Source of the DNA: JAJFUG01 sp964473155
GTDB lineage: Bacteria > Gemmatimonadota > Glassbacteria > GWA2-58-10
Direction: 5' to 3'
DNA length: 40,723 bases
Assembly (NCBI GenBank): GCA_964473155.1
Contig: CAYYNT010000038.1
Coordinates: forward strand, 1-40,723
In this document: piece by piece, positions 8,281 to 15,948 of the stretch
Position numbering within the stretch: the stretch's first letter is position 1
Layout of the letters: every line of letters begins with the position of its first letter
Program-made: the position numbers and the translations under genes
The notes under the pieces: model-generated
Database searches by the model: none
What the model saw: only the letters and a program-made list of their open reading frames with translations
What the model was told of the DNA's origin: nothing

Positions 8281-8295
8281 AATGCTGACAGCATT
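8281..8295. promoter_or_regulatory. Perfect palindrome, possible operator
   Basis: AATGCT GAC AGCATT is a perfect 6-3-6 inverted repeat just downstream of the predicted start of transcription of the second GH3 gene. The position suits a repressor site; the size would also allow a small hairpin. No regulator gene is adjacent. Confidence 0.35.
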
Positions 8296-8337
8296 TAGTC
8301 AGTCTGAAGGAACAACCGCAATTCTCCGGAGCGCCGG

Positions 8338-9984
8338 ATGCCTATCGATATCAAAGCCATTCTCAAAAATATGAGCCTCGAACAGAAAACCGGCCAGATG
8401 GTCTGGTGCCCGTTCTATGGTTTTCATGCCTCCCACAAGGACCTTCAGGCCGCACGGGGCGAGGAGATGGCGCGGACAGGAGCGCTCGGGGGGATGCTGT
8501 TCAAGAGCGGCGAGCTGTATGAAACCGCAACCCGCATTCAGAAAATCCAGCAAGGCCTGGAGCTGCCGTTAGCCGTTGCGGCCGAGGTGGAAAACGGACT
8601 CGGTTCGCTTCTCTCCCGCGGGACTCATTTTCCCAGCAACATGGCTTTCGGGGCCACCCGCAGCGGCGAATTCGCTTTCCTGGCCGGTAAAATCACGGCC
8701 GAGGAATGCCGGGCTGTAGGTATCAACACAATTATAGGCCCCACCTGCTCTCGGGTTGGCGCGGCCATTCCAGAGGGCCTTCCGCGGGTGGAATCCTACG
8801 GCGAAAAGCTGCACCTGGTGACCCGTCTTTCCACGGCCTTCATGAAAGGCGTGCACAATGGCGGAGCGGTGGCGGCGCCGCGCTATTTCCCGGGGGCGGA
8901 GGTGATCTTCAAGGGCGAGTTCACCGGGAGCCGCTGGCTCTACCACCTTCGCAAGCTGCTGGTGGACACGGAGCTTGGAGTGTTCGAGCTTCTTTCCGAG
9001 GCCGGGCTGGCCGCGCTGATCGTAGACTGGCGCGAGATGCCGGACCTGATCTCCGGCAAAAGCGTCCCGGCAATCACGGACCGGAACCTGGTGGATGTTT
9101 TCCTGCGCGAGGTGCTGGGCTTCAAGGGCGTCGCCATGACTCCCGACCTGTCCGAGCGTCACATGGCGCACCTGCTGGAGCCCGAAAGCCTGATCGCCAT
9201 GATCAACGCCGGGGTGGATGTGCTGGCCGGAGTCCCCGATCCGGAAAAAGTCTGCCGTACCCTTCTGGACGCGATATACCGCGAGCGCATCCCGATCACG
9301 CGCGTGGAGCAGGCGGCGGAGAGGGTCCTGACCCTCCGTCACCGCCTCAAGAAAAACACGCGGCCGATTTCGATCCCCGAGGAAATAGACCGCCGGGTGG
9401 CCAGCCCGGCCAATCTGGAGGTGGCCGACCGGGTGGCCGAGGATTCGATAACTCTCCTGCGTGACCGCAAGCATATCCTCCCTCTGGACCCGGCGTTGCG
9501 GCGCTCGCTCCTGAACCTGACTTTCAGCGCCAGGTTCGAGCCTGATCTTGAAAAAGACCTCCACGACTGTCTGGGCAAAGCCTTCGAGCGGGTCAGCAGC
9601 CGTCAGATCGACAGCCGGGTGGAGGCCGCCAGGCTGGATGAGGCCTGGATGGAGGCTCAGGCGGCCGAGGTCATCCTCTGCTGCATGTTCACCAACCAGG
9701 GGCCAGAATACTCGGCCCACGGTTTCAGCACGATCCAGGTCGATTTCATCCGCCGCCTGATCGATATCGGCAAACCGCTGATCATGGCCTCTTTCGGCGA
9801 TCCACGCGCAATCTGCCTTTTCCCGGAAGTCGATTGCTACCTCTGCCTGTATTCCTCCTGCCGCGCCAGCCAGAGCGCCCTGATCAACGACCTGTTCGGC
9901 AAGCTGGTCATGCCGGTCAAAGGCAAGCTGCCCATAACCCTGGATCGCAGCCTGCCCTACGGTTTCGGCCTGGACCTGGCTTGA
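8338..9984 (+). CDS. NagZ-like GH3 family protein with degenerate active site
   Basis: A 548-residue cytoplasmic protein (no signal peptide) with the two-domain layout of NagZ/YbbD-like GH3 proteins. The barrel is clear from TGQMVW, the FPSNMAFGAT stretch, EEFRAVGI-like EECRAVGINTIIGP, and LREVLGFKGVAMTPDLSERHM, and a C-terminal alpha/beta domain begins near residue 355 with DRVAEDSITLLRD. Key residues are changed. The NagZ loop KHFPGHGDT..DSH is replaced by PRYFPGAEVIFKG, losing the Lys-His pair and the catalytic Asp-His dyad. In the nucleophile motif SDDLSM, the first Asp becomes Pro269 (TPDLSE). It is therefore probably not a normal N-acetylglucosaminidase; a binding or regulatory role, or altered chemistry through Asp270, is possible. 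It is divergent from the lipoprotein GH3 gene. The ATG at 8338 starts 3 bases after a weak CCGGAG-type site. Confidence 0.8.
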   Translation: MPIDIKAILKNMSLEQKTGQMVWCPFYGFHASHKDLQAARGEEMARTGALGGMLFKSGELYETATRIQKIQQGLELPLAVAAEVENGLGSLLSRGTHFPSNMAFGATRSGEFAFLAGKITAEECRAVGINTIIGPTCSRVGAAIPEGLPRVESYGEKLHLVTRLSTAFMKGVHNGGAVAAPRYFPGAEVIFKGEFTGSRWLYHLRKLLVDTELGVFELLSEAGLAALIVDWREMPDLISGKSVPAITDRNLVDVFLREVLGFKGVAMTPDLSERHMAHLLEPESLIAMINAGVDVLAGVPDPEKVCRTLLDAIYRERIPITRVEQAAERVLTLRHRLKKNTRPISIPEEIDRRVASPANLEVADRVAEDSITLLRDRKHILPLDPALRRSLLNLTFSARFEPDLEKDLHDCLGKAFERVSSRQIDSRVEAARLDEAWMEAQAAEVILCCMFTNQGPEYSAHGFSTIQVDFIRRLIDIGKPLIMASFGDPRAICLFPEVDCYLCLYSSCRASQSALINDLFGKLVMPVKGKLPITLDRSLPYGFGLDLA

Positions 9985-9995
9985 CAGTCCGCTCA

Positions 9996-10026
9996 CGGGG
10001 CTGACCGTCCAAATCCGTCAGCCCCG
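9996..10026 (+). terminator. Stem-loop after the NagZ-like gene
   Basis: CGGGGCTGAC and GTCAGCCCCG form a perfect 10-bp stem with an 11-base loop, 11 bases after the stop codon. There is no U tract after it, so it may be a Rho-assisted or mRNA-end-protecting structure rather than a classic terminator. Confidence 0.5.
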
Positions 10027-10122
10027 CGGCAATCAAGCATCAACTCTCTCTGTCCTCTCATGCCTCTCCTCTGGACAAGCCCTTTCCGTTTCCGTATGAT
10101 TACCAGAGAAAGGAGGCCAGAC

Positions 10123-10545
10123 ATGGAAAAACAGGCCAGAGTGAAATGGGTCGAGGGTCTTCAGTTCGTTGCCAATCCGCCCTCCAACCATGCGATACTT
10201 ATGGATGGCGCAGGGCCGGGAGGAGGAGCGGACAGCGCCGTGCACCCCAAGGAACTGCTCCTTTGCGCCCTGGCCGGCTGCACCGGTATGGATGTAATCT
10301 CCATCCTGAAAAAAATGAAAGTGGAGACGTCTTCCTTTGAGATTCTTGTCAGCGCGGACGAGGCGGAGGACCACCCGAAATACTACCGGAGCCTTAAAGT
10401 GACTTTCATCCTGCGCGGCGGCGACATCCCTGAAGACAAGGTCAGAAAGGCGGTTGAACTGAGCAGCGGAAAATACTGCGGCGTCATGGCGACTCTGCGG
10501 AACCCGGTGAAAGTGTCCACAGAGATAAAGATAGAAAACTGCTGA
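10123..10545 (+). CDS. OsmC/Ohr family protein
   Basis: A 140-residue OsmC-fold protein, the family of thiol-dependent hydroperoxide reductases that act as cytoplasmic dimers. The two redox cysteines are in place: CALAGCTGMD (Cys53) and SGKYCGVM (Cys119). HPKELLLCALAGCTGMDV is the typical central helix. The ATG at 10123 follows AGGAGG with six bases of spacing; an upstream in-frame start at 10060 has no such site and adds a low-quality extension. It converges with the metallophosphoesterase gene, with only three bases between the two stops, so each transcript must run into the other. It is nearer the general OsmC/YhfA branch than Ohr by eye. The natural substrate is not known. Confidence 0.85.
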   Translation: MEKQARVKWVEGLQFVANPPSNHAILMDGAGPGGGADSAVHPKELLLCALAGCTGMDVISILKKMKVETSSFEILVSADEAEDHPKYYRSLKVTFILRGGDIPEDKVRKAVELSSGKYCGVMATLRNPVKVSTEIKIENC

Positions 10546-10548
10546 TTC

Positions 10549-11382
10549 TTACAGTTCGTGGATCGAGCGTGTCATTTCGAGCGTATCCAGGCCGATCACC
10601 ACGCTTACCAGCCGGCCGCCGGGAAGCTGGCCCGGCTGGACACAGACAGTCGGACCGAATTCCGCGCGCCAGCAGCCTCCGGCAAAAGGCGACTCGTGGA
10701 TATGGCCGTGAAGCGAAAGCCGGGGCTGTCTTTTCCGGAGAAATTCGAGCACCGAGTTTGACCCGGCGTCCGCTCCCGAATCGAGAATCCCCAGACCGAG
10801 ACCCTTCGGCGGCTGGTGCAGGACATAGACTGAACGCGATGGATCAGGGGATTGAGGGAGACGGTCAAGGTGGGCGGCCAGGTCCGGCAGTTCGCGGCAG
10901 AAAGCGGCCCAGTCGGGTCTCTCCTGGATTCCGCTCTTATCCGAAAGGAGCGGAGCGCGATTTATGGAGGGAGCCGTCGATTCCGGGCCATCGCGGCGGC
11001 AACGGTCTTTCAGGGCGAAAGGCGCGTCAGTTGTCATGGCCGAACCGGTGAAAGTCCAGCCGTCCAGTTCCGTGGAGGCGTCCAGAAGGCTGCGGCCGCT
11101 GCCCGATTCCGCCATGACCTCGTTGAAATACTCATCCAGCCCGGCCAGGTCCATATTTCCGAGGGTGGACAGAAAAAAGAGGCCCTTATCAGCCAGCGAA
11201 TTGAGATATTCCCTGAACCAGCCCTGAAGGAACTGTTTCTGTACGGCAAACAGGTCCGGCCCCAGCGGGTAAAGGTCTCCGCCGTTTACTATAGCACGCG
11301 CCCCGCAATCCAAAGCAATCTCAGCGGCTTTTTCATAGGCGGCCCGGCGGCCGTGAAGATCGGTTACGTAGAGTATTGTCAA
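10549..11382 (-). CDS. Calcineurin-like metallophosphoesterase
   Basis: A 277-residue phosphoesterase with the five metal-binding blocks: TDLHG (Asp8, His10), NGGDLYP (Asp36), GNMD (Asn76, in place of the usual GNHD), VLHQPP and LHGHIHE. The change of the active-site His in GNHD to Met is notable because this residue normally assists leaving-group protonation, so activity may be altered. A similar variation is seen in some archaeal-type phosphoesterases. The best start is TTG at 11382 with AAGGA about six bases upstream; an ATG start does not exist before the first metal motif. No signal peptide is seen. Substrate is not predictable; the gene stands alone between OsmC and an unknown helical protein gene. 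Confidence 0.8.
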   Translation of the reverse strand: MTILYVTDLHGRRAAYEKAAEIALDCGARAIVNGGDLYPLGPDLFAVQKQFLQGWFREYLNSLADKGLFFLSTLGNMDLAGLDEYFNEVMAESGSGRSLLDASTELDGWTFTGSAMTTDAPFALKDRCRRDGPESTAPSINRAPLLSDKSGIQERPDWAAFCRELPDLAAHLDRLPQSPDPSRSVYVLHQPPKGLGLGILDSGADAGSNSVLEFLRKRQPRLSLHGHIHESPFAGGCWRAEFGPTVCVQPGQLPGGRLVSVVIGLDTLEMTRSIHEL

Positions 11383-11534
11383 AAATAATCCTTGTCCGGG
11401 GTTCTCATCGAGTAAAGAATTTAATCCTGGGGTCCGGTTGCGGCAAGCCGTGCGCGTTGCACAAAAACTAAATCCCGGTGCATCGCGGGTCGATATTCAG
11501 GTTGTACGCCCTGACCGGCTCATGCACTCTATAC

Positions 11535-11563
11535 TTGCACAATCTTTCCGGATTCGCGATAAT
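11535..11563 (+). promoter_or_regulatory. Promoter of the helical tail-anchored protein gene
   Basis: TTGCAC (11535-11540), 17 bases, GATAAT (11558-11563), about 55 bases before the ATG at 11619. Confidence 0.55.
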
Positions 11564-11618
11564 GTAAAGAGCGCCTGAACTGGATTGTGGCTTGTTTTTT
11601 TTCATGGGGAGCGGTTTG

Positions 11619-13055
11619 ATGGCAGTAGTCGGCGAACTTGAGGGATTGATCCGCAATCATGACCTTCTGATCTCGCGTGGTTCCATTGTGGATGCCGCCA
11701 AGGTCAAGGCCCTGATCTCGGAATACATGTCAAGGAACGACATAATCACACGTTTTTACAAACCGATCCGGGAGAAACTGGAAGAGCTTTTGTTCTGCGC
11801 TGAAAACAATTTCGAGAAATTTCAGGAAGTATTGAACTACAAGCAGATCACGCAGCTCGAATTCTATTATCCGGAATTCTTCAAGGAGTTTTCGCGCGAC
11901 CTCAACGAATCCGCGCAGGGGCGGATAGCGGCGGGGGTCCAGTTTTACGCCGGCCTGCTCGCCGCCTCCAGTCTGCATGCGGATCGCCGCATCCTGCTGC
12001 GCACCATCGACCATTTCCTTAGCAAACGTGAATATAATAAGGTTCAGCGTATCTTCGAGCGCCTTGATGAGACTATCCGGACTATCTCGGACATGGGCGC
12101 CGAAACGGGAGCCGAAAAACATTATGACCTGATCTCGGACCCGGATGTGGCGAAAGAGATAGGTAAGCTTCTGTTCACGGCCTATTCGGAGGAAACATCG
12201 CGTCTCGAGGGACCCAATCCAGGGTTTTCCTTCGCCCGCAACGCGTTCATGCTGGCCGACATCATGAGCGCTTATCTGCCGGAATACGAGCTGATAACAG
12301 ATTCCAGTCTGGTCAGCGCGGCAGTCCTGTACTTCAAGGAACTGGCCCGCCGTTCCGATCTCGACAACACTGCCGATCTGGTCAGGTTTATCGAGCAGTT
12401 CCGCAAGAATCCGGCTACCGAAAGATTCAGGCGGGACAATCCGGAGTTGTTTTCCAACTACTTCAACAGCCAGGATGTCCGCGATCTTCTGAACGATCTG
12501 GTGCGCAACCTTCTGGGTAAAACCCGCTTTGATGAGGCGCGCAATATTGCTTCCGCTCTGAATGGGATTATTTCTTTTGATTCGATCTTCCTTGATCACA
12601 TTAATTCGCTCAAGGAAAACCGCTTCTACGTCCAGGCGATCGAGATGGCGGAAAAGATGCAGATGAAGGACATGCTGACTGATGACTTGAAAATCGAAGC
12701 GCTGCGCACGCTGATGAGCGATTACATTGAAAGCCCGCTCAAGAGCAACCTCAAACGCCTGAGGAATTATTGTGCGCGTTACGGAGTAAACGGCCAGAGT
12801 TTTCCAGCCATCGCGACTCAACTGCGCGAACAACTGGAACAGGTCGAGCGGGCCAATCCCGATCTGGTCACGGACATTAACCAGCTCTATCATGTTTTTA
12901 AAATTCAGCGTACCATGCGCGAGCATGGACAGATTGCATTACTAAAACTATTCGAGCCGATCATATTTTTCTTCACCTGGATTTTCAAAATCTTCCTGCG
13001 CATTGTCACCGGCAGCTCGGGAGCAGTGCAACCCTCCAAGACAACCCGCCGCTGA
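11619..13055 (+). CDS. Large all-helical protein with C-terminal membrane anchor, function unknown
   Basis: A 478-residue protein I do not recognise. It has no signal peptide, few glycines and prolines, and a run of amphipathic helices rich in Glu, Arg and Leu (for example REKLEELLFCAENNFEKF and NRFYVQAIEMAEKMQMKD), suggesting an alpha-solenoid or helical bundle. Pairs of helices of similar length recur, resembling TPR-like repeats without a clean consensus. The C-terminus has one strongly hydrophobic segment (IIFFFTWIFKIFLRIV, about residues 444-462) followed by a short basic tail ending KTTRR, so the bulk probably faces the cytoplasm as a tail-anchored protein. The ATG at 11619 follows GGGGAG by seven bases; an in-frame TTG at 11592 lacks a site. 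It has its own promoter and is monocistronic. Confidence 0.75.
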   Translation: MAVVGELEGLIRNHDLLISRGSIVDAAKVKALISEYMSRNDIITRFYKPIREKLEELLFCAENNFEKFQEVLNYKQITQLEFYYPEFFKEFSRDLNESAQGRIAAGVQFYAGLLAASSLHADRRILLRTIDHFLSKREYNKVQRIFERLDETIRTISDMGAETGAEKHYDLISDPDVAKEIGKLLFTAYSEETSRLEGPNPGFSFARNAFMLADIMSAYLPEYELITDSSLVSAAVLYFKELARRSDLDNTADLVRFIEQFRKNPATERFRRDNPELFSNYFNSQDVRDLLNDLVRNLLGKTRFDEARNIASALNGIISFDSIFLDHINSLKENRFYVQAIEMAEKMQMKDMLTDDLKIEALRTLMSDYIESPLKSNLKRLRNYCARYGVNGQSFPAIATQLREQLEQVERANPDLVTDINQLYHVFKIQRTMREHGQIALLKLFEPIIFFFTWIFKIFLRIVTGSSGAVQPSKTTRR

Positions 13056-13098
13056 GAGTTGACTCCTCCGCCGAATTAAGCTATCCCTGCTTACAAAA

Positions 13099-14124
13099 TC
13101 ACGGCTTCTGGAACGGGTCCGGGCGGGTGAAATCCGGACAGTAGTTTTCCCGGCTCTCCAGGGCCTGCACCCAGCCGTTTTCAAAACCGTATTCGTCCAG
13201 AAGCGCCACGGCTTCGTCGTATTCACGCCGCGTGACAGGGCGGTCAAGGTCCGGCGCCCCGGCGGCTTTCAGCGCGGGCCAGTACTGCGACATCAGACTC
13301 AGGTGCACATACCGTGAAACTTCCAGGGCCAGGAATTCCAGCACCTGACGTGTCCCGGCCAGTCCCGCTGGCAGTATCAGATGCCGCACGATAAGACCGC
13401 GGATGGCGACGCCTCTTTCATCCAGTTCCAGCAGCCCCGCCTGACGAAACATCTCGGCGACAGCCGCCCGGTTTATCTCCACATAATCGCGGCTGTCGGT
13501 CAGTTCTGCGGCGTCCCGGTCACTCCCGAATTTCATGTCCGGCAGGTAAATGTCCACCACGCCATCAAGCAGGGCAAGCGTTTCCGGGGTCTCGTAACCG
13601 CCGCTGTTCCAGACCACCGGCAACACGCAGCCTCTCTTGCCTGCCAGTTCCAGGGCATATAGAATCGCCGGAAGATACGGAGTGGCTGTCACCAGGTTCA
13701 GGTTGTGGCAGCCGGATTCCTGAAGACTCAAAAACCTTTGGGCCAGTTGATCAGCATCCAGAAATTGCACCCCTGAATTCTCCATCTCAGCCAGGGACAG
13801 GTGGGAAATCTGATAGTTCTGGCAAAACCGGCAGCGAAGGCTGCATCCGGCGAAAAACACCGTCCCCGACCCGCCCGTGCCGACAAGCGGCGGCTCCTCG
13901 CCGAAATGAGGCACCGCGCTGGATACAGCCGCAAGATGCGGAGCGCCAGCGCCGCAGGCCCCGCCGATGCCCGAGGGACGGTCCGCCCGGCAGTTCCGCG
14001 GACAGAGACCGCAGCGTTCCGCAATTGCCAGCGCCCGTTCCGCCCGCCGCGCAAGCTCGCCGTCCGCCGCCAGGCTTATCCAACCCGGACCGGGCCGCCC
14101 GCCGATGTGCTCGAAGCCGTTCAT
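13099..14124 (-). CDS. PflX-like radical SAM Fe-S protein
   Basis: A 341-residue radical SAM enzyme of the COG1313 (PflX, 'pyruvate formate-lyase activating enzyme-like') type. The 4Fe-4S cluster motif is AGCSLRCRFCQN (Cys94, Cys98, Cys101). An N-terminal Cys set, CGLCPRNCRADR followed by GACG (Cys38, 41, 45, 57), is typical of this branch and may hold another metal site. Further family marks are NLVTATPYLPAIL, PVVWNSGGYE, DIYLPDMKFG and RHLILPAG. The real substrate of this family is not known and no glycyl-radical enzyme gene is nearby. It is the last gene of an apparent three-gene unit with the Gfo/Idh and RidA-like genes (45-base gap). The ATG at 14124 has a GGAG-like stretch somewhat far upstream. 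Confidence 0.85.
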   Translation of the reverse strand: MNGFEHIGGRPGPGWISLAADGELARRAERALAIAERCGLCPRNCRADRPSGIGGACGAGAPHLAAVSSAVPHFGEEPPLVGTGGSGTVFFAGCSLRCRFCQNYQISHLSLAEMENSGVQFLDADQLAQRFLSLQESGCHNLNLVTATPYLPAILYALELAGKRGCVLPVVWNSGGYETPETLALLDGVVDIYLPDMKFGSDRDAAELTDSRDYVEINRAAVAEMFRQAGLLELDERGVAIRGLIVRHLILPAGLAGTRQVLEFLALEVSRYVHLSLMSQYWPALKAAGAPDLDRPVTRREYDEAVALLDEYGFENGWVQALESRENYCPDFTRPDPFQKP

Positions 14125-14169
14125 CCGGTTACATCTCCGCTTGCCACTCGAACCGGCGCAATCCAGAAA

Positions 14170-14634
14170 TCATTTTCCGCCTGAGCCGGCCGTTGCAGCC
14201 CTGAAACTCGTATCCACGGCCACGGCCTCGATTTCGACCAGCGCGCCGCGCGCCAGTCCGGCCACGGCCACGGTCGAGCGGGCCGGCTTTTTCGAAGGGA
14301 AAAACTTCACGTATTCCTCGTTCATCGCCTGGAAATCATCAATATCAGCCAGAAACACCGCTGTCTTGACCACGTGGTCCATCCCTGCGCCGTTATCCAC
14401 CAGTATCTGCCTGATATTTTCGAGCGCCCGCCGGACCTGGGAGCGGAAATCGGCCTCCAGCTTGCCGTCGGTAGGATTCGCGCCGATCTGGCCTGATACG
14501 AAGATCAATCCCTGCGCCTTGACCGCCGGAGAAAAAGGCAGGGCAGGGTTCTCCGCCGCCAGCGCCATATTAAAGCTTAAAGTCAGACAGAAGGCTGCAA
14601 ATGCAACTGCCGCAAATGAAGGAGAGAATCTCAC
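14170..14634 (-). CDS. RidA/YjgF family protein with signal peptide
   Basis: A 154-residue protein with a RidA domain, the family that hydrolyses reactive enamine/imine intermediates. The domain begins near residue 35 with FSPAVKAQGLIFVSGQIG and ends with ARSTVAVAGLARGALVEIEAVAV, keeping the conserved Arg and Glu needed for deaminase activity. What is odd is the N-terminus: GTG at 14634, with GGGAGG five bases upstream, gives a basic start, a hydrophobic core (FAAVAFAAFCLTLSFNMA) and a signal-peptidase-like LAAENP, so the mature protein should be periplasmic. Most RidA proteins are cytoplasmic. A longer reading up to 14712 overlaps the upstream gene and lacks this ribosome site. It sits between a Gfo/Idh oxidoreductase and a PflX-like gene. 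Confidence 0.85.
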   Translation of the reverse strand: MRFSPSFAAVAFAAFCLTLSFNMALAAENPALPFSPAVKAQGLIFVSGQIGANPTDGKLEADFRSQVRRALENIRQILVDNGAGMDHVVKTAVFLADIDDFQAMNEEYVKFFPSKKPARSTVAVAGLARGALVEIEAVAVDTSFRAATAGSGGK

Positions 14635-14695
14635 TTTATCCTCCCGTATGCATTGAAAAAAGAATAGGATACTTCCGTTTCTGAGTATTTCTGTG

Positions 14696-15697
14696 TCACA
14701 GTATCTCATCAATGTATACGCGCCGTCCCTCGCGGGCGCTGATAACCGCGGCTAACACCGGGGCCAGGCTGCGAAGTCCCTCCTCGCCGTTCACGATCGG
14801 TTCGCGGTCCTCGCGCACCGCGCACTGGAAGTCTTTCAGCTCGAACGCCAGGCTGTCCTGCGGCTCGAAATCGATCCAGTGGTAGTTTTCATCCACGTGA
14901 CCGAGCTTGTCCAGGCGCTCAATCCGCCCGTCGTCCATCCAGTACATGTAGCGCAGAAGGCCCTCGCTGCCGTGCCAGATGCTGTAGCAGTCGTTGTGGA
15001 TATAGCTTGAGACCAGCACGCCGGTGGCCCCGGACTCGAATTCAAGGATGGTGGCGCTCAGGTCAGGATTATCCATGTCTAACATCACATTCTCGAAATG
15101 GGCGCTGACGCTGACCACTTCCCCGAGGGCCGCGCGCATGGCGTCCACGAGATGTATCCCCATCTGGATCAGCGACTGGCCCGGGCAGGTGGCCTGGCTC
15201 CAGCGCCAGTCTCCCGGATGGAGGTTGAACGCGTTGCTCGACCCGAAATGCGCCTCCACTGAAAGCGGCTGCCCGATCCGTCCGGACTGTATCAGCTCGC
15301 GAATCTTCGTGTGCGAGCCGGAGAACCGCGTGCTGTGGCCCACGCAGAGCTTGACGGAGTTATCGCGGCAGGCGGCTATCAGGGCCTCGCTCTCGCGGAT
15401 GCTGTTTGTGATGGGTTTATCCACGAAAACATGCCTGCCGCGCACCGCGGCCTCGTATCCCTGCTCCAGGTGGTTGTGGTTGGGCGTGGCGATAATCACC
15501 GCCTCGACATCTTCCCGCTCCAGCATCCCGTTGTAGCTTTCACAGGCAACGCAACCGAACTCGGCGGCGAATTTTTCGCGCGAGGCCGCTGTCCGGCTGT
15601 AACATGCCGTCACTTTGATGCTGCCGTTTTTTGTACCGCTGAGAGCCAGTTTTTTCCCAAAATTCAGGCCGGCCAGTCCGACGCGCAAAGGTTCCAT
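14696..15697 (-). CDS. Gfo/Idh/MocA family oxidoreductase
   Basis: A 333-residue NAD(P)-dependent dehydrogenase of the glucose-fructose oxidoreductase/inositol dehydrogenase family. The Rossmann start is RVGLAGLNFGKKLALSG; IIATPNHNHLEQG and FVDKPITNS (the EKP motif, here DKP with the catalytic Lys) follow, and GQSLIQMGIHLVDAMR holds the conserved Asp/His region of the sugar pocket. No signal peptide is seen. Substrate is likely a sugar, cyclitol or sugar acid, but cannot be fixed by sequence alone. The ATG at 15697 has AAGGA seven bases upstream. It heads a minus-strand unit with an exported RidA-like protein (61-base gap) and a PflX-like protein. Confidence 0.88.
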   Translation of the reverse strand: MEPLRVGLAGLNFGKKLALSGTKNGSIKVTACYSRTAASREKFAAEFGCVACESYNGMLEREDVEAVIIATPNHNHLEQGYEAAVRGRHVFVDKPITNSIRESEALIAACRDNSVKLCVGHSTRFSGSHTKIRELIQSGRIGQPLSVEAHFGSSNAFNLHPGDWRWSQATCPGQSLIQMGIHLVDAMRAALGEVVSVSAHFENVMLDMDNPDLSATILEFESGATGVLVSSYIHNDCYSIWHGSEGLLRYMYWMDDGRIERLDKLGHVDENYHWIDFEPQDSLAFELKDFQCAVREDREPIVNGEEGLRSLAPVLAAVISAREGRRVYIDEIL

Positions 15698-15770
15698 TGT
15701 ACGATCCTTTCATTCCGCGGTATAATTGTGTCCGGCGTGCAGTATGACGATCCGGCGTTGCATTGCTGAT

Positions 15771-15800
15771 ATAATAGCCGCCACGCCGCCTGAGGGGCAA
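15771..15800 (-). promoter_or_regulatory. Possible promoter of the Gfo/Idh unit
   Basis: On the minus strand TTGCCC (15795-15800) lies 18 bases before TATTAT (15771-15776). The leader would be about 65 bases. On the other strand a TATAAT at 15919-15924 could be the -10 box of the AMP nucleosidase gene, but it has no good -35 partner. Confidence 0.4.
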
Positions 15801-15948
15801 GTGTTATCTCCGGAGGGTCCAACGGACCTGTAAAGATCGCCGCAATCCGGACAATACACACCTCGCGGACATGAATGCGGCCAGTGTTGATTATCCGGTC
15901 CGGGGCGTTTAAATTAATTATAATTGCCCGGCAGTAGGAGAAAGAAAG

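Noticed and set aside
8569..9996. Minus-strand open frame of 475 codons
   Set aside because: Antisense of the NagZ-like GH3 gene, which has clear family motifs. The long frame is a by-product of GC-rich codon use.
11730..12926. Minus-strand open frame of 398 codons
   Set aside because: Antisense of the helical protein gene. The plus frame has a promoter, ribosome site and membrane anchor; the minus frame has no ribosome site and an implausible composition.
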